Source: Petrolisthes cinctipes
Taxonomy: Eukaryota; Arthropoda; Malacostraca; Decapoda; Porcellanidae
DNA length: 64,000 nt
Direction: 5' to 3'
Assembly: GCA_033782935.1 (NCBI GenBank)
Contig: JAWQEG010000084.1
Span: 248,001 to 312,000, forward strand
Positions 11,838-23,684 of this stretch are shown piece after piece; position 1 is the first letter of the stretch; every line of letters starts with the position of its first letter. The notes under the pieces were generated by a model that saw only the letters and a program-made list of their open reading frames with translations, ran no database searches and was not told the origin of the DNA. The position numbers and the translations under genes were made by a program.

Positions 11838-13322
11838 GTCCCAGAAGCGATCTGTACATGCCTACTCCGTGTTAGAGTATTTTCAAAATACATGCTCAAA
11901 ACATACTGAAAATCGATCTTTTAGGTGCACAAAAGTCGATATGTGCATGCATCTTCAGTACCCGTTTATATCTCAAATTCAGGCTCAAAACACCCGAAAA
12001 TTCAATATTTTGGGGTCCCAGAAGCAATCTGTACATGCCTACACAGTGCTTGAATATTTTCAAAATATAGGCTAAAAACATGCTAAAAATCGACATTTTA
12101 GGTGCCAAAAAATCGATATCTCAAATTCAGTCCCAAAACACCCGAAAATTCGATATTTAGAGGTCCCAGAAGGTATCTGTACATGCCTACACCGTGTTAG
12201 AATATTTTCAAAATACAGGCCAACAACATACTGAAAATCGATCTTTTAGGTGCCCAAAAGTCGATATGTGCATGCATCTTCTGTACCCGTTTATATCTCA
12301 AATTCTGGCCCTAAACACCCGAAAATTCGATATTTTGGGGTCCCAGAAGCGATCTGTACATGCCTACTCCGTGTTAGAGTATTTTCAAAATACAGGCCAA
12401 AAACATGCTGAAAATCGATATTTTTGGTGCCCAAAGTCAATATGTGCATGTATCTTCTGTACCCGTTTATATCACAAATTCAGGCTCAAAACACCCGAAA
12501 ATTCAATATTTTGGGGTCCCAGAAGCAATCTGTATAGTGCTAGAATATTCTCAAAATATAGGCTAAAAACATGCTGAAAATCGATCTTTTAAGTGCCAAA
12601 AAGTCGATATCTCAAATACAGTCCCAAAACACCCGAAAATTCGATATTTAGGGGTCCCAGAAGCGATCTGTACATGCCTACTCCGTGTTAGAGTATTTTC
12701 AAAATACATGCTCAAAACATACGGAAAATCGATCTTTTAGGTGCACAAAAGACGATATGTGCATGCATCTTCAGTACCCGTTTATATCTCAAATTCAGGC
12801 TCAAAACACCCGAAAATTCAATATTTTGGGGTCCCAGAAGCAATCTGTACATGCCTACTCAGTGTTAGAGTATTTTCAAAATACAGGCCCAAAACATGCT
12901 GAAAATCGATATTTTAGATGCCCATGTACATGTATCTTCTGTACCCGTTTATATCTCAAATTCAGGCTCAAAACACCCGAAAATTCAATATTTTGGGGTC
13001 CCAGAAACAATCTGTACATGCCTACACAGTGCTTGAATATTTTCAAAATATAGGCTAAAAACATGCTAAAAATCGACATTTTAGGTGCCAAAAAATCGAT
13101 ATCTCAAATTCAGTCCCAAAACACCCGAAAATTCGATATTTAGAGGTCAAAGAAGGTATCTGTACATGCCTACTCCGTGTTAGAGTATTTTCAAAATACA
13201 GGCCAAAAACATACTGAAAATCTATCTTTTAGGTGCCCAAAAGTCGATATGTGCATGCATCTTCTGTACCCGTTTATATCTCAAATTCTGGCCCTAAACA
13301 CCCGAAAATTCGATATTTTTGG
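11838..13322 (+). repeat. 1485-bp tandem duplication, copy 2 (no MITE)
   Basis: Second copy of 10079-11837 without the insertion. It keeps the shared rare variants, including the locally deleted GATGCCCATGTACATG. It is about nine monomers long and not a multiple of 501, so it came from out-of-register exchange. Confidence 0.85.
12925..12932. other. Empty target site matching the 272-bp MITE
   Basis: The eight bases TGTACATG, with the single TA at 12927-12928, correspond to the interrupted site at 11166-11169/11442-11446. Compared with ordinary B1 monomers this site has lost about 9 bp (AAAGTCAAT) and reads ATGTACATG instead of ATGTGCATG. The TA therefore existed only in this variant. Confidence 0.85.
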
Positions 13323-16300
13323 GTCCCAGAAGCGATCTGTACATGCCTACTCCGTGTTAGAGTATTTTCAAAATTCAGGCCCAAAACATGCTGAAAATCG
13401 ATATTTTTGGTGCCCAAAGTCAATATGTGCATGTATCTTCTGTACCCGTTTATATCTCAAATTCAGGCTTAAAACACCCGAAAATTTAATATTTTGGGGT
13501 CCCAGAAGCAATCTGTACATGCCTACTCAGTGCTAGAATATTTTCAAAATATAGGCTAAAAACATGCTAAAAATCGATCTTTTAGGTGCCAAAAAGTCGA
13601 TATCTAAAATTCAGTCCCAAAACACCCGTAAATTCGATATTTAGGGGTCCCAGAAGCGATCTGTACATGCCTACTCCGTGTTAGAGTATTTTCAAAATAC
13701 ATGCTCAAAACATACTGAAAATCGATCTTTTAGGTGCACAAAAGTCGATATGTGCATGCATCTTCAGTACCCGTTTATATCTCAAATTCAGGCTCAAAAC
13801 ACCCGAAAATTCAATATTTTGGGGTCCCAGAAGCAATCTTTACATGCCTACTCAGTGTTAGAATATTTTCAAAATACAGGCCCAAAACATGCTGAAAATC
13901 GATATTTTAGATGCCCAAAGTCAATATGTGCATGTATCTTCTGTACCTGTTTATATCTCAAATTCAGGCTCAAAACACCCGAAAATTCAATATTTTGGGG
14001 TCCCAGAAGCAATCTGTACATGCCTACACAGTGCTAGAATATTTTCAAAATATAGGCTAAAAACATGCTAAAAATCGACATTTGAGGTGCCAAAAAATCG
14101 ATATCTCAAATTCAGTCCCAAAACACCCGAAAATTCGATATTTAGAGGTCCCAGAAGGTATCTGTACATGCCTACTCCGTGTTAGAGTATTTTCAAAATA
14201 CAGGCCAAAAACATACTGAAAATCGATCTTTTAGGTGCCCAAAAGTCGATATGTGCATGCATCTTCTGTACCCGTTTATATCTCAAATTCTGGCCCTAAA
14301 CACCCGAAAATTTAATATTTTGGGGTCCCAGAAGCAATCTGTACATGCCTACTCAGTGTTAGAGTATTTTCAAAATTTAGGCCCAAAACATGCTGAAAAT
14401 CGATATTTTTGGTGACCAAAGTCAATATGTGCATGTATCTTCTGTACCCGTTTATATCTCAAATTCAGGCTTAAAACACCCGAAAATTAAATATTTTGGG
14501 GTCCCAGAAGCAATCTGTACATGCCTACTCAGTGCTAGAATATTTTCAAAATATAGGCTAAAAACATGCTAAAAATCGATCTTTTAGGTGCCAAAAAGTC
14601 GATATCTCAAATTCAGTCCCAAAACACCCGTAAATTCGATATTTAGGGGTCCCAGAAGCGATCTGTACATGCCTACTCCGTGTTAGAGTATTTTCAAAAT
14701 ACATGCTCAAAACATACTGAAAATCGATCTTTTAGGTGCACAAAAGTCGATATGTGCATGCATCTTCAGTACCCGTTTATATCTCAAATTCTGGCCCTAA
14801 ACACCCGATAATTCGATATTTTGAGGTCCCAGAAGCGATCTGTACATGCCTACTCCGTGTTAGAGTATTTTCAAAATTCAGGCCCAAAACATGTTGAAAA
14901 TCGATATTTTTGGTGCCCAAAGTCAATATGTGCATGTATCTTCTGTACCCGTTTATATCTCAAATTCAGGCTCAAAACACCCGAAAATTCAATATTTTAC
15001 GGTCCCAGAAGCAATCTGTACAGTGCTAGAATATTTTCAAAATATAGGCTAAAAACATGCTAAAAATCGATCTTTTAGGTGCCAAAAAGTCGATATCTCA
15101 AATTCAGTCCCAAAACACCCGAAAATTCGATATTGAGGGGTCCCAGAAGCGATCTGTACATGCCTACTCCGTGTTAGAGTATTTTCAAAATACATGCTCA
15201 AAACATACTGAAAATCGATCTTTTAGATGCCCAAAGTCAATATGTGCATGTATCTTCTGTACCCGTTTATATCTCAAATTCAGGCTCAAAACACCCGAAA
15301 ATTCAATATTTTGGGGTCCCAGAAGCAATCTGTACAGTGCTAGAATATTTTCAAAATATAGGCTAAAAACATGCTAAAAATCGATCTTTTAGGTGCCAAA
15401 AAGTCGATATCTCAAATTCAGTCCCAAAACACCCGAAAATTCGATATTGAGGGGTCCCTGAAGCGATCTGTACATGCCTACTCCGTGTTAGAGTATTTTC
15501 AAAATACATGCTCAAAACATACTGAAAATCGATCTTTTAGGTGCACAAAAGTCGATATGTGCATGCATCTTCAGTACCCGTTTATATCTCAAATTCAGGC
15601 TCAAAACACCCGAAAATTCAATATTTTGGGGTCCCAGAAGCAATCTGTACATGCCTACTCAGTGTTAGAGTATTTTCAAAATACAGGCCCAAAACAAGCT
15701 GAAAATCTATATTTTAGATGCCCAAAGTCAATATGTGCATGTATCTTCTGTACCCGTTTATATCTTAAATTCAGGCTCAAAACACCCGAAAATTCAATAT
15801 TTTGGGGTCCCAGAAGCAATCTGTACATGCCTACACAGTGCTAGAATATTTTCAAAATATAGGCTAAAAACATGCTAAAAATCGACATTTTGGGTGCCAA
15901 AAAATCGATATCTCAAATTCAGTCCCAAAACACCCGAAAATTCGATATTTAGAGGTCCCAGAAGGTATCTGTACATGCCTACTCCGTGTTAGAGTATTTT
16001 CAAAATACATGCCCAAACATACTGAAAATCGATCTTTTAGGTGCACAAAAGTCGATATGTGCATGCATCTTCAGTACCCGTTTATATCTCAAATTCAGGC
16101 TCAAAACACCCGAAAATTCAATATTTTGGGGTCCCAGAAGCAATCTGTACATGCCTACTCAGTGTTAGAGTATTTTCAAAATACAGGCCCAAAACATGCT
16201 GAAAATCGATATTTTAGATGCCCAAAGTCAATATGTGTATGTATCTTCTGTACCCGTTTATATCTCAAATTCAGGCTCAAAACACCCGAAAATTCAATAT

Positions 16301-18972
16301 TTTGGAGTCCCAGAAGCAATCTGTACATGCCTACACAGTGCTAGAATATTTTCAAAATATAGGCTAAAAACATGCTAAAAATCGACATTTTAGGTGCCAA
16401 AAAATCGATATCTCAAATTCAGACCCAAAACACCCGAAAATTCGATATTTAGAGGTCCCAGAAGGTATCTGTACATGCCTACTCCGTGTTAAAGTATTTT
16501 CAAAATACAGGCCAAAAACATACTGAAAATTGATCTTTTAGGTGCCCAAAAGTCGGTATGTGCATGCATCTTCTGTACCCGTTTATATCTCAAATTCTGG
16601 CCCTAAACACCCGAAAATTCGATTTTTTGGGGTCCCAGAAGCGATCTGTACATGCCTACTCCGTGTTAGAGTATTTTCAAAATTCAGGCCCAAAACATGC
16701 TGAAAATCGATATTTTTGGTGCCCAAAGTCAATATGTGCATGTATCTTCTGTACCCGTTTATATCTCAAATTCAGGCTCAAAACACCCGAAAATTCAATA
16801 TTTTGGGGTCCCAGAAGCAATCTGTACAGTGCTAGAATATTTTCAAAATATAGGCTAAAAACATGCTAAAAATCGATCTTTTAGGTGCCAAAAAGTCGAT
16901 ATATCAAATTCAGTCCCAAAACACCCGAAAATTCGATATTTAGGGGTCGCTGAAGCGATCTGTACATGCCTACTCCGTGTTAGAGTATTTTCAAAATACA
17001 TGCTCAAAACATACTGAAAATCGATCTTTTAGGTGCACAAAAGTCGATATGTGCATGCATCTTCTGTACCCGTTTATATCTCAAATTCTGGCCCTAAACA
17101 CCCGAAAATTCGATATTTTGGGGTCCCAGAAGCGATCTGTACATGCCTACTCCGTGTTAGAGTATTTTCAAAATTCAGGCCCAAAACATGCTGAAAATCG
17201 ATATTTTTGGTGCCCAAAGTCAATATGTGCATGTATCTTCTGTACCCGTTTATATCTCAAATTCAGGCTTAAAACACCCGAAAATTAAATATTTTGGGGT
17301 CCCAGAAGCAATCTGTACATGCCTACTCAGTGCTAGAATATTTTCAAAATATAGGCTAAAAACATGCTAAAAATCGATCTTTTAGGTGCCAAAAAGTCGA
17401 TATCTCAAATTCAGTCCCAAAACACCCGAAAATTCGATATTTAGGGGTCCCAGAAGCGATCTGTACATGCCTACTCCGTGTTAGAGTATTTTCAAAATAC
17501 ATGCTCAAAACATACTGAAAATCGATCTTTTAGGTGCACAAAAGTCGATATGTGCATGCATCTTCAGTACCCGTTTATATCTCAAATTCTGGCCCTAAAC
17601 ACCCGATAATTCGATATTTTGGGGTCCCAGAAGCGATCTGTACATGCCTACTCCGAGTTAGAGTATTTTCAAAATTCAGGCCCAAAACATGCTGAAAATC
17701 GATATTTTTGGTGCCCAAAGTCAATATGTGCATGTATCTTCTGTACCCGTTTATATCTCAAATTCAGGCTCAAAACACCCGAAAATTCAATATTTTGGGC
17801 TCCCAGAAGCAATCTGTACAGTGCTAGAATATTTTCAAAATATAGGCTAAAAACATGCTAAAAATCGATCTTTTAGGTGCCAAAAAGTCGATATCTCAAA
17901 TTCATTCCCAAAACACCCGAAAATTCGATATTTAGGGGTCCCAGAAGCGATCTGTACATGCCTACTCCGTGTTAGAGTATTTTCAAAATACATGCTCAAA
18001 ACATACTGAAAATCGATCTTTTAGGTGCACAAAAGTCGATATGTGCATGCATCTTCAGTACCCGTTTATATCTCAAATTCAGGCTCAAAACACCCGAAAA
18101 TTCAATATTTTGGGGTCCCAGAAGCAATCTGTACATGCCTACTCAGTGTTAGAGTATTTTCAAAATACAGGCCCAAAACATGCTGAAAATCGATATTTTA
18201 GATGCCCAAAGTCAATATGTGCATGTATCTTCTGTACCCGTTTATATCTCAAAATTCAGGCTCAAAACACCCGAAAATTCAATATTTTGGGGTCCCAGAA
18301 GCAATCTGTACATGCCTACACAGTGCTAGAATATTTTCAAAATATAGGCTAAAAACATGCTAAAAATCGACATTTTAGGTGCCAAAAAATCGATATCTGA
18401 AATTCAGTCCCAAAACACCCGAAAATTCGATATTTAGAGGTCCCAGAAGGTATCTGTACATGCCTACTCCGTGTTAGAGTATTTTCAAAATTCAGGCCCA
18501 AAACATGCTGAAAATCGATATTTTTCGTGCCCAAAGTCAATATGTGCATGCATCTTCTGTACCCGTTTATATCTCAAATACTGGCCCTAAAGACCCGAAA
18601 ATTCTATATTTTGGGGTCCCAGAAGCGATCTGTACATGCCTACTCCGTGTTAGAGTATTTTCAAAATTCAGGCCCAAAACATGCTGAAAATCGATATTTT
18701 TGGTCCCCAAAGTCAATATGTGCATGTATCTTCTGTACCCGTTTATATCTCAAATTCAGGCTCAAAACACCCGAAAATTCAATATTTTGGGGTCCCAGAA
18801 GCAATCTGTACATGCCTACTCAGTGCTAGAATATTTTCAAAATATAGGCTAAAAACATGCTAAAAATCGATCTTTTAGGTGCCAAAAAGTCGATATCTCA
18901 AATTCAGTCCCAAAACACCCGAAAATTCGATAATTAGGGGTCCCAGAAGCGATCTGTATATGCCTACTCCGT
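13323..18972 (+). repeat. Mixed satellite between 13.3 and 19 kb
   Basis: Satellite throughout. It has 501-bp and 491-bp trimers, a collapsed A1/B1 chimera near 15167-15345 (CATACTG head with CTTTTAGATGCCC body), and a block at about 14356-15131 shared with 7800-8575. No unique insert is seen. Confidence 0.88.
14356..15131 (+). repeat. Dispersed block copy (partner 7800-8575)
   Basis: Offset 6556 bp from its partner, with shared private variants AATTAAATATTTTGGGG and CAATATTTTACGGTCCC. The boundaries are approximate. Confidence 0.65.
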
Positions 18973-21477
18973 GTTAGAGTATTTTCAAAATACATACTCA
19001 AAACATACTGAAAATCGATCTTTTAGGTGCACAAAAGTCGATATGTGCATGCATCTTCAGTACCCGTTTATATCTCAAATTCAGGCTCAAAACACCCGAA
19101 AATTCAATATTTTGGGGTCCCAGAAGCAATCTGTACATGCCTACTCAGTGTTAGAGTATTTTCAACATACAGGCCCTAAACATGCTGAAAATCGATATTT
19201 TAGATGCCAAAAGTCAATATGTGCATGTATCTCCTGTACCCGTTTATATCTCAAATTCAGGCTCAAAACACCCGAAAATTCAATATTTTGGGGTCCCAGA
19301 AGCAATCTGTACATGCCTACACAGTGCTAGAATATTTTCAAAATATAGGCTAAAAACATGCTAAAAATCGACATTTTAGGTGCCAAAAAAACGATATCTC
19401 AAATTCAGTCCCAAAACACCCGAAGATTCGATATTTAGAGGTCCCAGAAGGTATCTGTACATGCCTACTCCGTGTTAGAGTATTTTCAAAATACAGGCCA
19501 AAAACATACCGAAAATCGATCTTTTAGGTGCTCAAAAGTCGATATGTGCATGCATCTTCTGTACCCGTTTATATCTCAAATTCTGGCCCTAAACACCCGA
19601 AAATTCGATATTTTGGGGTCCCAGAAGCGATCTGTACATGCCTACTCCGTGTTAGAGTATTTTCAAAATTCAGGCCCAAAACATGCTGAAAATCGATATT
19701 TTTGGTGCCCAAAGTCAATATGTGCATGTATCTTCTGTACCCGTTTATATCTCAAATTCAGGCTCAAAACACCCGAAAATTCAATATTTTGGGGTCCCAG
19801 AAGCAATCTGTACATGCCTACTCAGTGCTAGAATATTTTCAAAATATAGGCTAAAAACATGCTAAAAATCGATCTTTTTGGTGCAAAAAAGTCGATATCT
19901 CAAATTCAGTCCCAAAACACCCGAAAATTCGATATTTAGGGGTCCCAGAAGCGATCTGTACATGCCTACTCCGTGTTAGAGTATTTTCAAAATACATGCT
20001 CAAAACATACTGAAAATCGATCTTTTAGGTGCACAAAAGTCGATATGTGCATGCATCTTCAGTACCCGTTTATATCTCAAATTCAGGCACAAAACAACCG
20101 AAAATTCAATATTTTGGGGTCCCAAAAGCAATCTGTACATGCCTACTCAGTGTTAGAGTATTTTCAAAATACAGGCCAAAAACATACTGAAAATCGATCT
20201 TTTAGGTGCACAAAAGTCGATATGTGCATGCATCTTCTGTAACAATTTATATCTCAAATTCTGGCCCTAAACACCCGAAAATTCGATATTTTGGGGTCCC
20301 AGAAGCGATCTGTACATACCTACTCCGTGTTAGAGTATTTTCAAAATTCAGACCCAAAACATGCTGAAAATCGATATTTTTGGTGCCCAAAGTCAATATG
20401 TGCATGTATCTTCTGTACCCGTTTATATCTCAAATTCAGGCTCAAAACACCCGAAAATTCAATATTTAGGGGTCCCAGAAGCAATCTGTACATGCCTACT
20501 CAGTGCTAGAATATTTTCAAAATATAGGCTAAAAACATGCTAAAAATCGATCTTTTAGGTGCCAAAAAGTCGATATCTCAAATTCAGTCCCAAAACACCC
20601 GAAAATTCGATATTTAGGGGTCCCAGAAGCGATCTGTACATGCCTACTCCGTGTTAGAGTATTTTCAAAATTCATGCTCAAAACATACTGAAAATCGATC
20701 TTTTAGGTGCACAAAAGTCGATATGTGCATGCATCTTCAGTACCCGTTTATATCTCAAATTCAGGCACAAAACACCCGAAAATTCAATATTTTGGGGTCC
20801 CAAAAGCAATCTGTACATGCCTACTCAGTGTTAGAGTATTTTCAAAATACAGGCCCAAAACATGCTGAAAATCGATATTTTAGATGCCCAAAGTCAATAT
20901 GTGCATGTATCTTCTGTACCCGTTTATATCTCAAATTCAGGCTCAAATCACCCGAAAATTCAATATTTTGGGGTCCCAGAAGCAATCTGTACATGCCTAC
21001 ACAGTGCTAGAATATTTTCAAAATATAGGCTAAAAACATGCTAAAAATCGACATTTTAGGTGCCAAAAAATCGATATCTCAAATTCAGTCCCAAAACACC
21101 CGAAAATTCGATATTTAGAGGTCCCAGAAGGTATCTGTACATGCCTACTCCGTGTTAGAGTATTTTCAAAATTCAGGCCCAAAACATGCTGAAAATCGAT
21201 ATTTTTGGTGCCCAAAGTCAATATGTGCATGTATCTTCTGTACCCGTTTATATCTTAAATTCAGGCTCAAAACACCCGAAAATTCAATATTTTGGGGTCC
21301 CAGAAGCAATCTGTACATGCCTACTCAGTGCTAGAATATTTTCAAAATATAGGCTAAAAACATGCTAAAAATCGATCTTTTAGGTGCCAAAAAGTCGATA
21401 TCTCAAATTCAGTCCCAAAACACCCGAAAATTCGATATTTAGAGGTCCCAGAAGGTATCTGTACATGCCTACTCCGT

Positions 21478-21654
21478 GTTAGAGTATTTTCAAAATACAT
21501 GCTCAAAACATACTGAAAATCGATCTTTTAGGTGCACAAAAGTCGATATGTGCATGCATCTTCAGTACCCGTTTATATCTCAAATTCAGGCACAAAACAC
21601 CCGAAAATTCAATATTTTGGGGTCCCAAAAGCAATCTGTACATGCCTACTCAGT
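21478..21654 (+). repeat. Monomer class A1 (177 bp)
   Basis: Full-length monomer. Diagnostic bases: CATGCTCAAAACATACTG near the start, GGTGCACAAAAGTCG, a perfect TGCATGCA palindrome, CTTCAGTACCCG, then AATTCAATATTTTGGGG and GCAATCTGTACATG. It normally precedes a B1 monomer. Confidence 0.9.
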
Positions 21655-21830
21655 GTTAGAGTATTTTCAAAATACAGGCCCAAAACATGCTGAAAATCGA
21701 TATTTTAGATGCCCAAAGTCAATATGTGCATGTATCTTCTGTACCCGTTTATATCTCAAATTCAGGCTCAAAACACCCGAAAATTCAATATTTTGGGGTC
21801 CCAGAAGCAATCTGTACATGCCTACACAGT
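21655..21830 (+). repeat. Monomer class B1 (176 bp)
   Basis: Full-length monomer, one base shorter than A because it reads TGCCCAAAGTCAATATG. Diagnostic bases: CAGGCCCAAAACATGCTG, ATATTTTAGATGCCC and TGCATGTA, a one-base variant of the A-class palindrome. It usually ends CTACACAGTGCTAG or CTACTCAGTGCTAG. Confidence 0.9.
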
Positions 21831-21978
21831 GCTAGAATATTTTCAAAATATAGGCTAAAAACATGCTAAAAATCGACATTTTAGGTGCCAAAAAGTCGAT
21901 ATCTCAAATTCAGTCCCAAAACACCCGAAAATTCGATATTTAGAGGTCCCAGAAGGTATCTGTACATGCCTACTCCGT
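21831..21978 (+). repeat. Monomer class S1 (148 bp, short)
   Basis: Starts GCTAGAATATTTTC, then ATAGGCTAAAAACATGC, GACATTTTAGGTGCC, and goes directly from CGATAT to CTCAAATTCAGTCCC. The 29 bp that contain the TGCATGCA box and the CAGTACCCG segment in A monomers are absent. The end reads TTTAGAGGTCCCAGAAGG and TATCTGTACATG. Confidence 0.9.
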
Positions 21979-22155
21979 GTTAGAGTATTTTCAAAATACA
22001 GGCCAAAAACATACTGAAAATCGATCTTTTAGGTGCCCAAAAGTCGATATGTGCATGCATCTTCTGTACCCGTTTATATATCAAATACTGGCCCTAAACA
22101 CCCGAAAATTCTATATTTTGGGGTCCCAGAAGCGATCTGTACATGCCTACTCCGT
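21979..22155 (+). repeat. Monomer class A2 (177 bp)
   Basis: Full-length monomer of the second trimer subtype: CAGGCCAAAAACATACTG, GGTGCCCAAAAGTCG, TGCATGCA, CTTCTGTACCCG, then CTGGCCCTAAACACCCG and GGGGTCCCAGAAGCGATC, ending CTACTCCGTGTTAG. Confidence 0.88.
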
Positions 22156-22331
22156 GTTAGAGTATTTTCAAAATTCAGGCCCAAAACATGCTGAAAATCG
22201 ATATTTTTGGTGCCCAAAGTCAATATGTGCATGTATCTTCTGTACCCGTTTATATCTCAAATTCAGGCTCAAAACACCCTAAAATTCAATATTTTGGGGT
22301 CCCAGAAGCAATCCGTACATGCCTACTCAGT
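22156..22331 (+). repeat. Monomer class B2 (176 bp)
   Basis: Differs from B1 by AATTCAGGCCCAAAAC (B1 has AATACAGG) and by ATATTTTTGGTGCCC (B1 has ATATTTTAGATGCCC). It shares the TGCATGTA form of the central palindrome with B1. Confidence 0.88.
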
Positions 22332-22479
22332 GCTAGAATATTTTCAAAATATAGGCTAAAAACATGCTAAAAATCGATCTTTTAGGTGCCAAAAAGTCGA
22401 TATCTCAAATTCAGTCCCAAAACACCCGAAAAGTCGATATTTAGGGGTCCCAGAAGCGATCTGTACATGCCTACTCCGT
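22332..22479 (+). repeat. Monomer class S2 (148 bp, short)
   Basis: Carries the same 29-bp absence as S1. Differs from S1 in GATCTTTTAGGTGCC (S1 has GACATTTTAGG), TTTAGGGGTCCCAGAAGC (S1 has AGAGG and AAGG) and GCGATCTG (S1 has GGTATCTG). Confidence 0.88.
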
Positions 22480-23507
22480 GTTAGAGTATTTTCAAAATAC
22501 ATGCTCAAAACATACTGAAAATCGATCTTTTAGGTGCACAAAAGTCGATATGTGCATGCATCTTCAGTACCCGTTTATATCTCAAATTCAGGCTCAAAAC
22601 ACCCGAAAATTCAATATTTTGGGGTCCCAGAAGCAATCCGTACATACCTACTCAGAGTTAGAGTATTTTCAAAATACAGGCCCAAAACATGCTGAAAATC
22701 GATATTTTAGATGCCAAAAGTCAATATGTGCATGTATCTTCTGTACCCGTTTATATCTCAAATTCAGGCTCAAAACACCCGAAAATTCAATATTTTGGGG
22801 TCCCAGAAGCAATCTGTACATGCCTACACAGTGCTAGAATATTTTCAAAATATAGGCTAAAAACATGCTAAAAATCGACATTTTAGGTGCCAAAAAAACG
22901 ATATCTCAAATTCAGTCCCAAAACACCCGAAAATTCGATATTTAGAGGTCCAAGAAGGTATCTGTACATGCCTACTCCGTGTTAGAGTATTTTCAAAATA
23001 CAGGCCAAAAACATACTGAAAATCGATCTTTTAGGTGCCCAAAAGTCGATATGTGCATGCATCTTCTGTACCCGTTTATATCTCAAATTCTGGCCCTAAA
23101 CACCCGAAAATTCGATATTTTGGGGTCCCAGAAGCGATCTGTACATGCCTACTCCGTGTTAGAGTATTTTCAAAATTCAGGCCCAAAACATGCTGAAAAT
23201 CGATATTTTTGGTGCCCAAAGTCAATATGTGCATGTATCTTCTGTACCCGTTTATATCTCAAATTCAGGCTCAAAACACCCGAAAATTCAATATTTTGGG
23301 GTCCCAGAAGCAATCTGTACATGCCTACTCAGTGCTAGAATATTTTCAAAATATAGGCTAAAAACATGCTAAAAATCGATCTTTTTGGTGCAAAAAAGTC
23401 GATATCTCAAATTCAGTCCCAAAACACCCGAAAATTCGATATTTAGGGGTCCCAGAAGCGATCTGTACATGCCTACTCCGTGTTAGAGTATTTTCAAAAT
23501 ACATGCT

Positions 23508-23596
23508 CAAAACATACTGAAAATCGATCTTTTAGGTGCACAAAAGTCGATATGTGCATGCATCTTCAGTACCCGTTTATATCTCAAATTCAGGCT
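23508..23596 (+). repeat. First half-unit of the monomer (89 bp)
   Basis: Starts CAAAACATACTGAAAATCG and ends AAATTCAGGCT. It aligns with the next 88 bp over its whole length: CAAAACA, GAAAAT then CGAT, a T-run then GG, AAAAG/AGAAG then CGAT, TGT, CATGC, and a terminal CAGGC. By eye about two thirds of positions agree. The 29-bp gap of S monomers lies in this half. Confidence 0.75.
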
Positions 23597-23684
23597 CAAA
23601 ACACCCGAAAATTCAATATTTTGGGGTCCCAGAAGCAATCTGTACATGCCTACTCAGTGTTAGAGTATTTTCAAAATACAGGCC
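23597..23684 (+). repeat. Second half-unit of the monomer (88 bp)
   Basis: Starts CAAAACACCCGAAAATTC and ends AAAATACAGGC followed by the next CAAAAC. It aligns in order with the preceding 89-bp half. Together 89 + 88 = 177 bp, the full monomer, so the monomer looks like a fixed ancient dimer. Confidence 0.75.

Larger units (their letters stand above)
21478..22479 (+). repeat. Reference 1002-bp higher-order repeat (A1-B1-S1-A2-B2-S2)
   Basis: Measured from GTTAG/GCTAG starts, the six monomers are 177, 176, 148, 177, 176 and 148 bp, i.e. two 501-bp trimers. Trimer 1 carries CATGCTCAAAACATACTG in A and TTTTAGATGCCCAAAG in B. Trimer 2 carries CAGGCCAAAAACATACTG in A and TTTTTGGTGCCCAAAG in B. 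The unit starting at 22480 repeats the same order, and trimer 1 starts again at 23482, so the 1002-bp period holds over this stretch. The higher-order call rests on subtype order and not only on length. Confidence 0.92.

Noticed and set aside
12924..12935. TACATGTA in copy 2 as a Tc1-type excision footprint (TA-CATG-TA).
   Set aside because: CATGTA is already part of the ordinary satellite (GTGCATGTATC), so only one base change is needed. An intact pre-insertion site is simpler, though an excision cannot be fully excluded.
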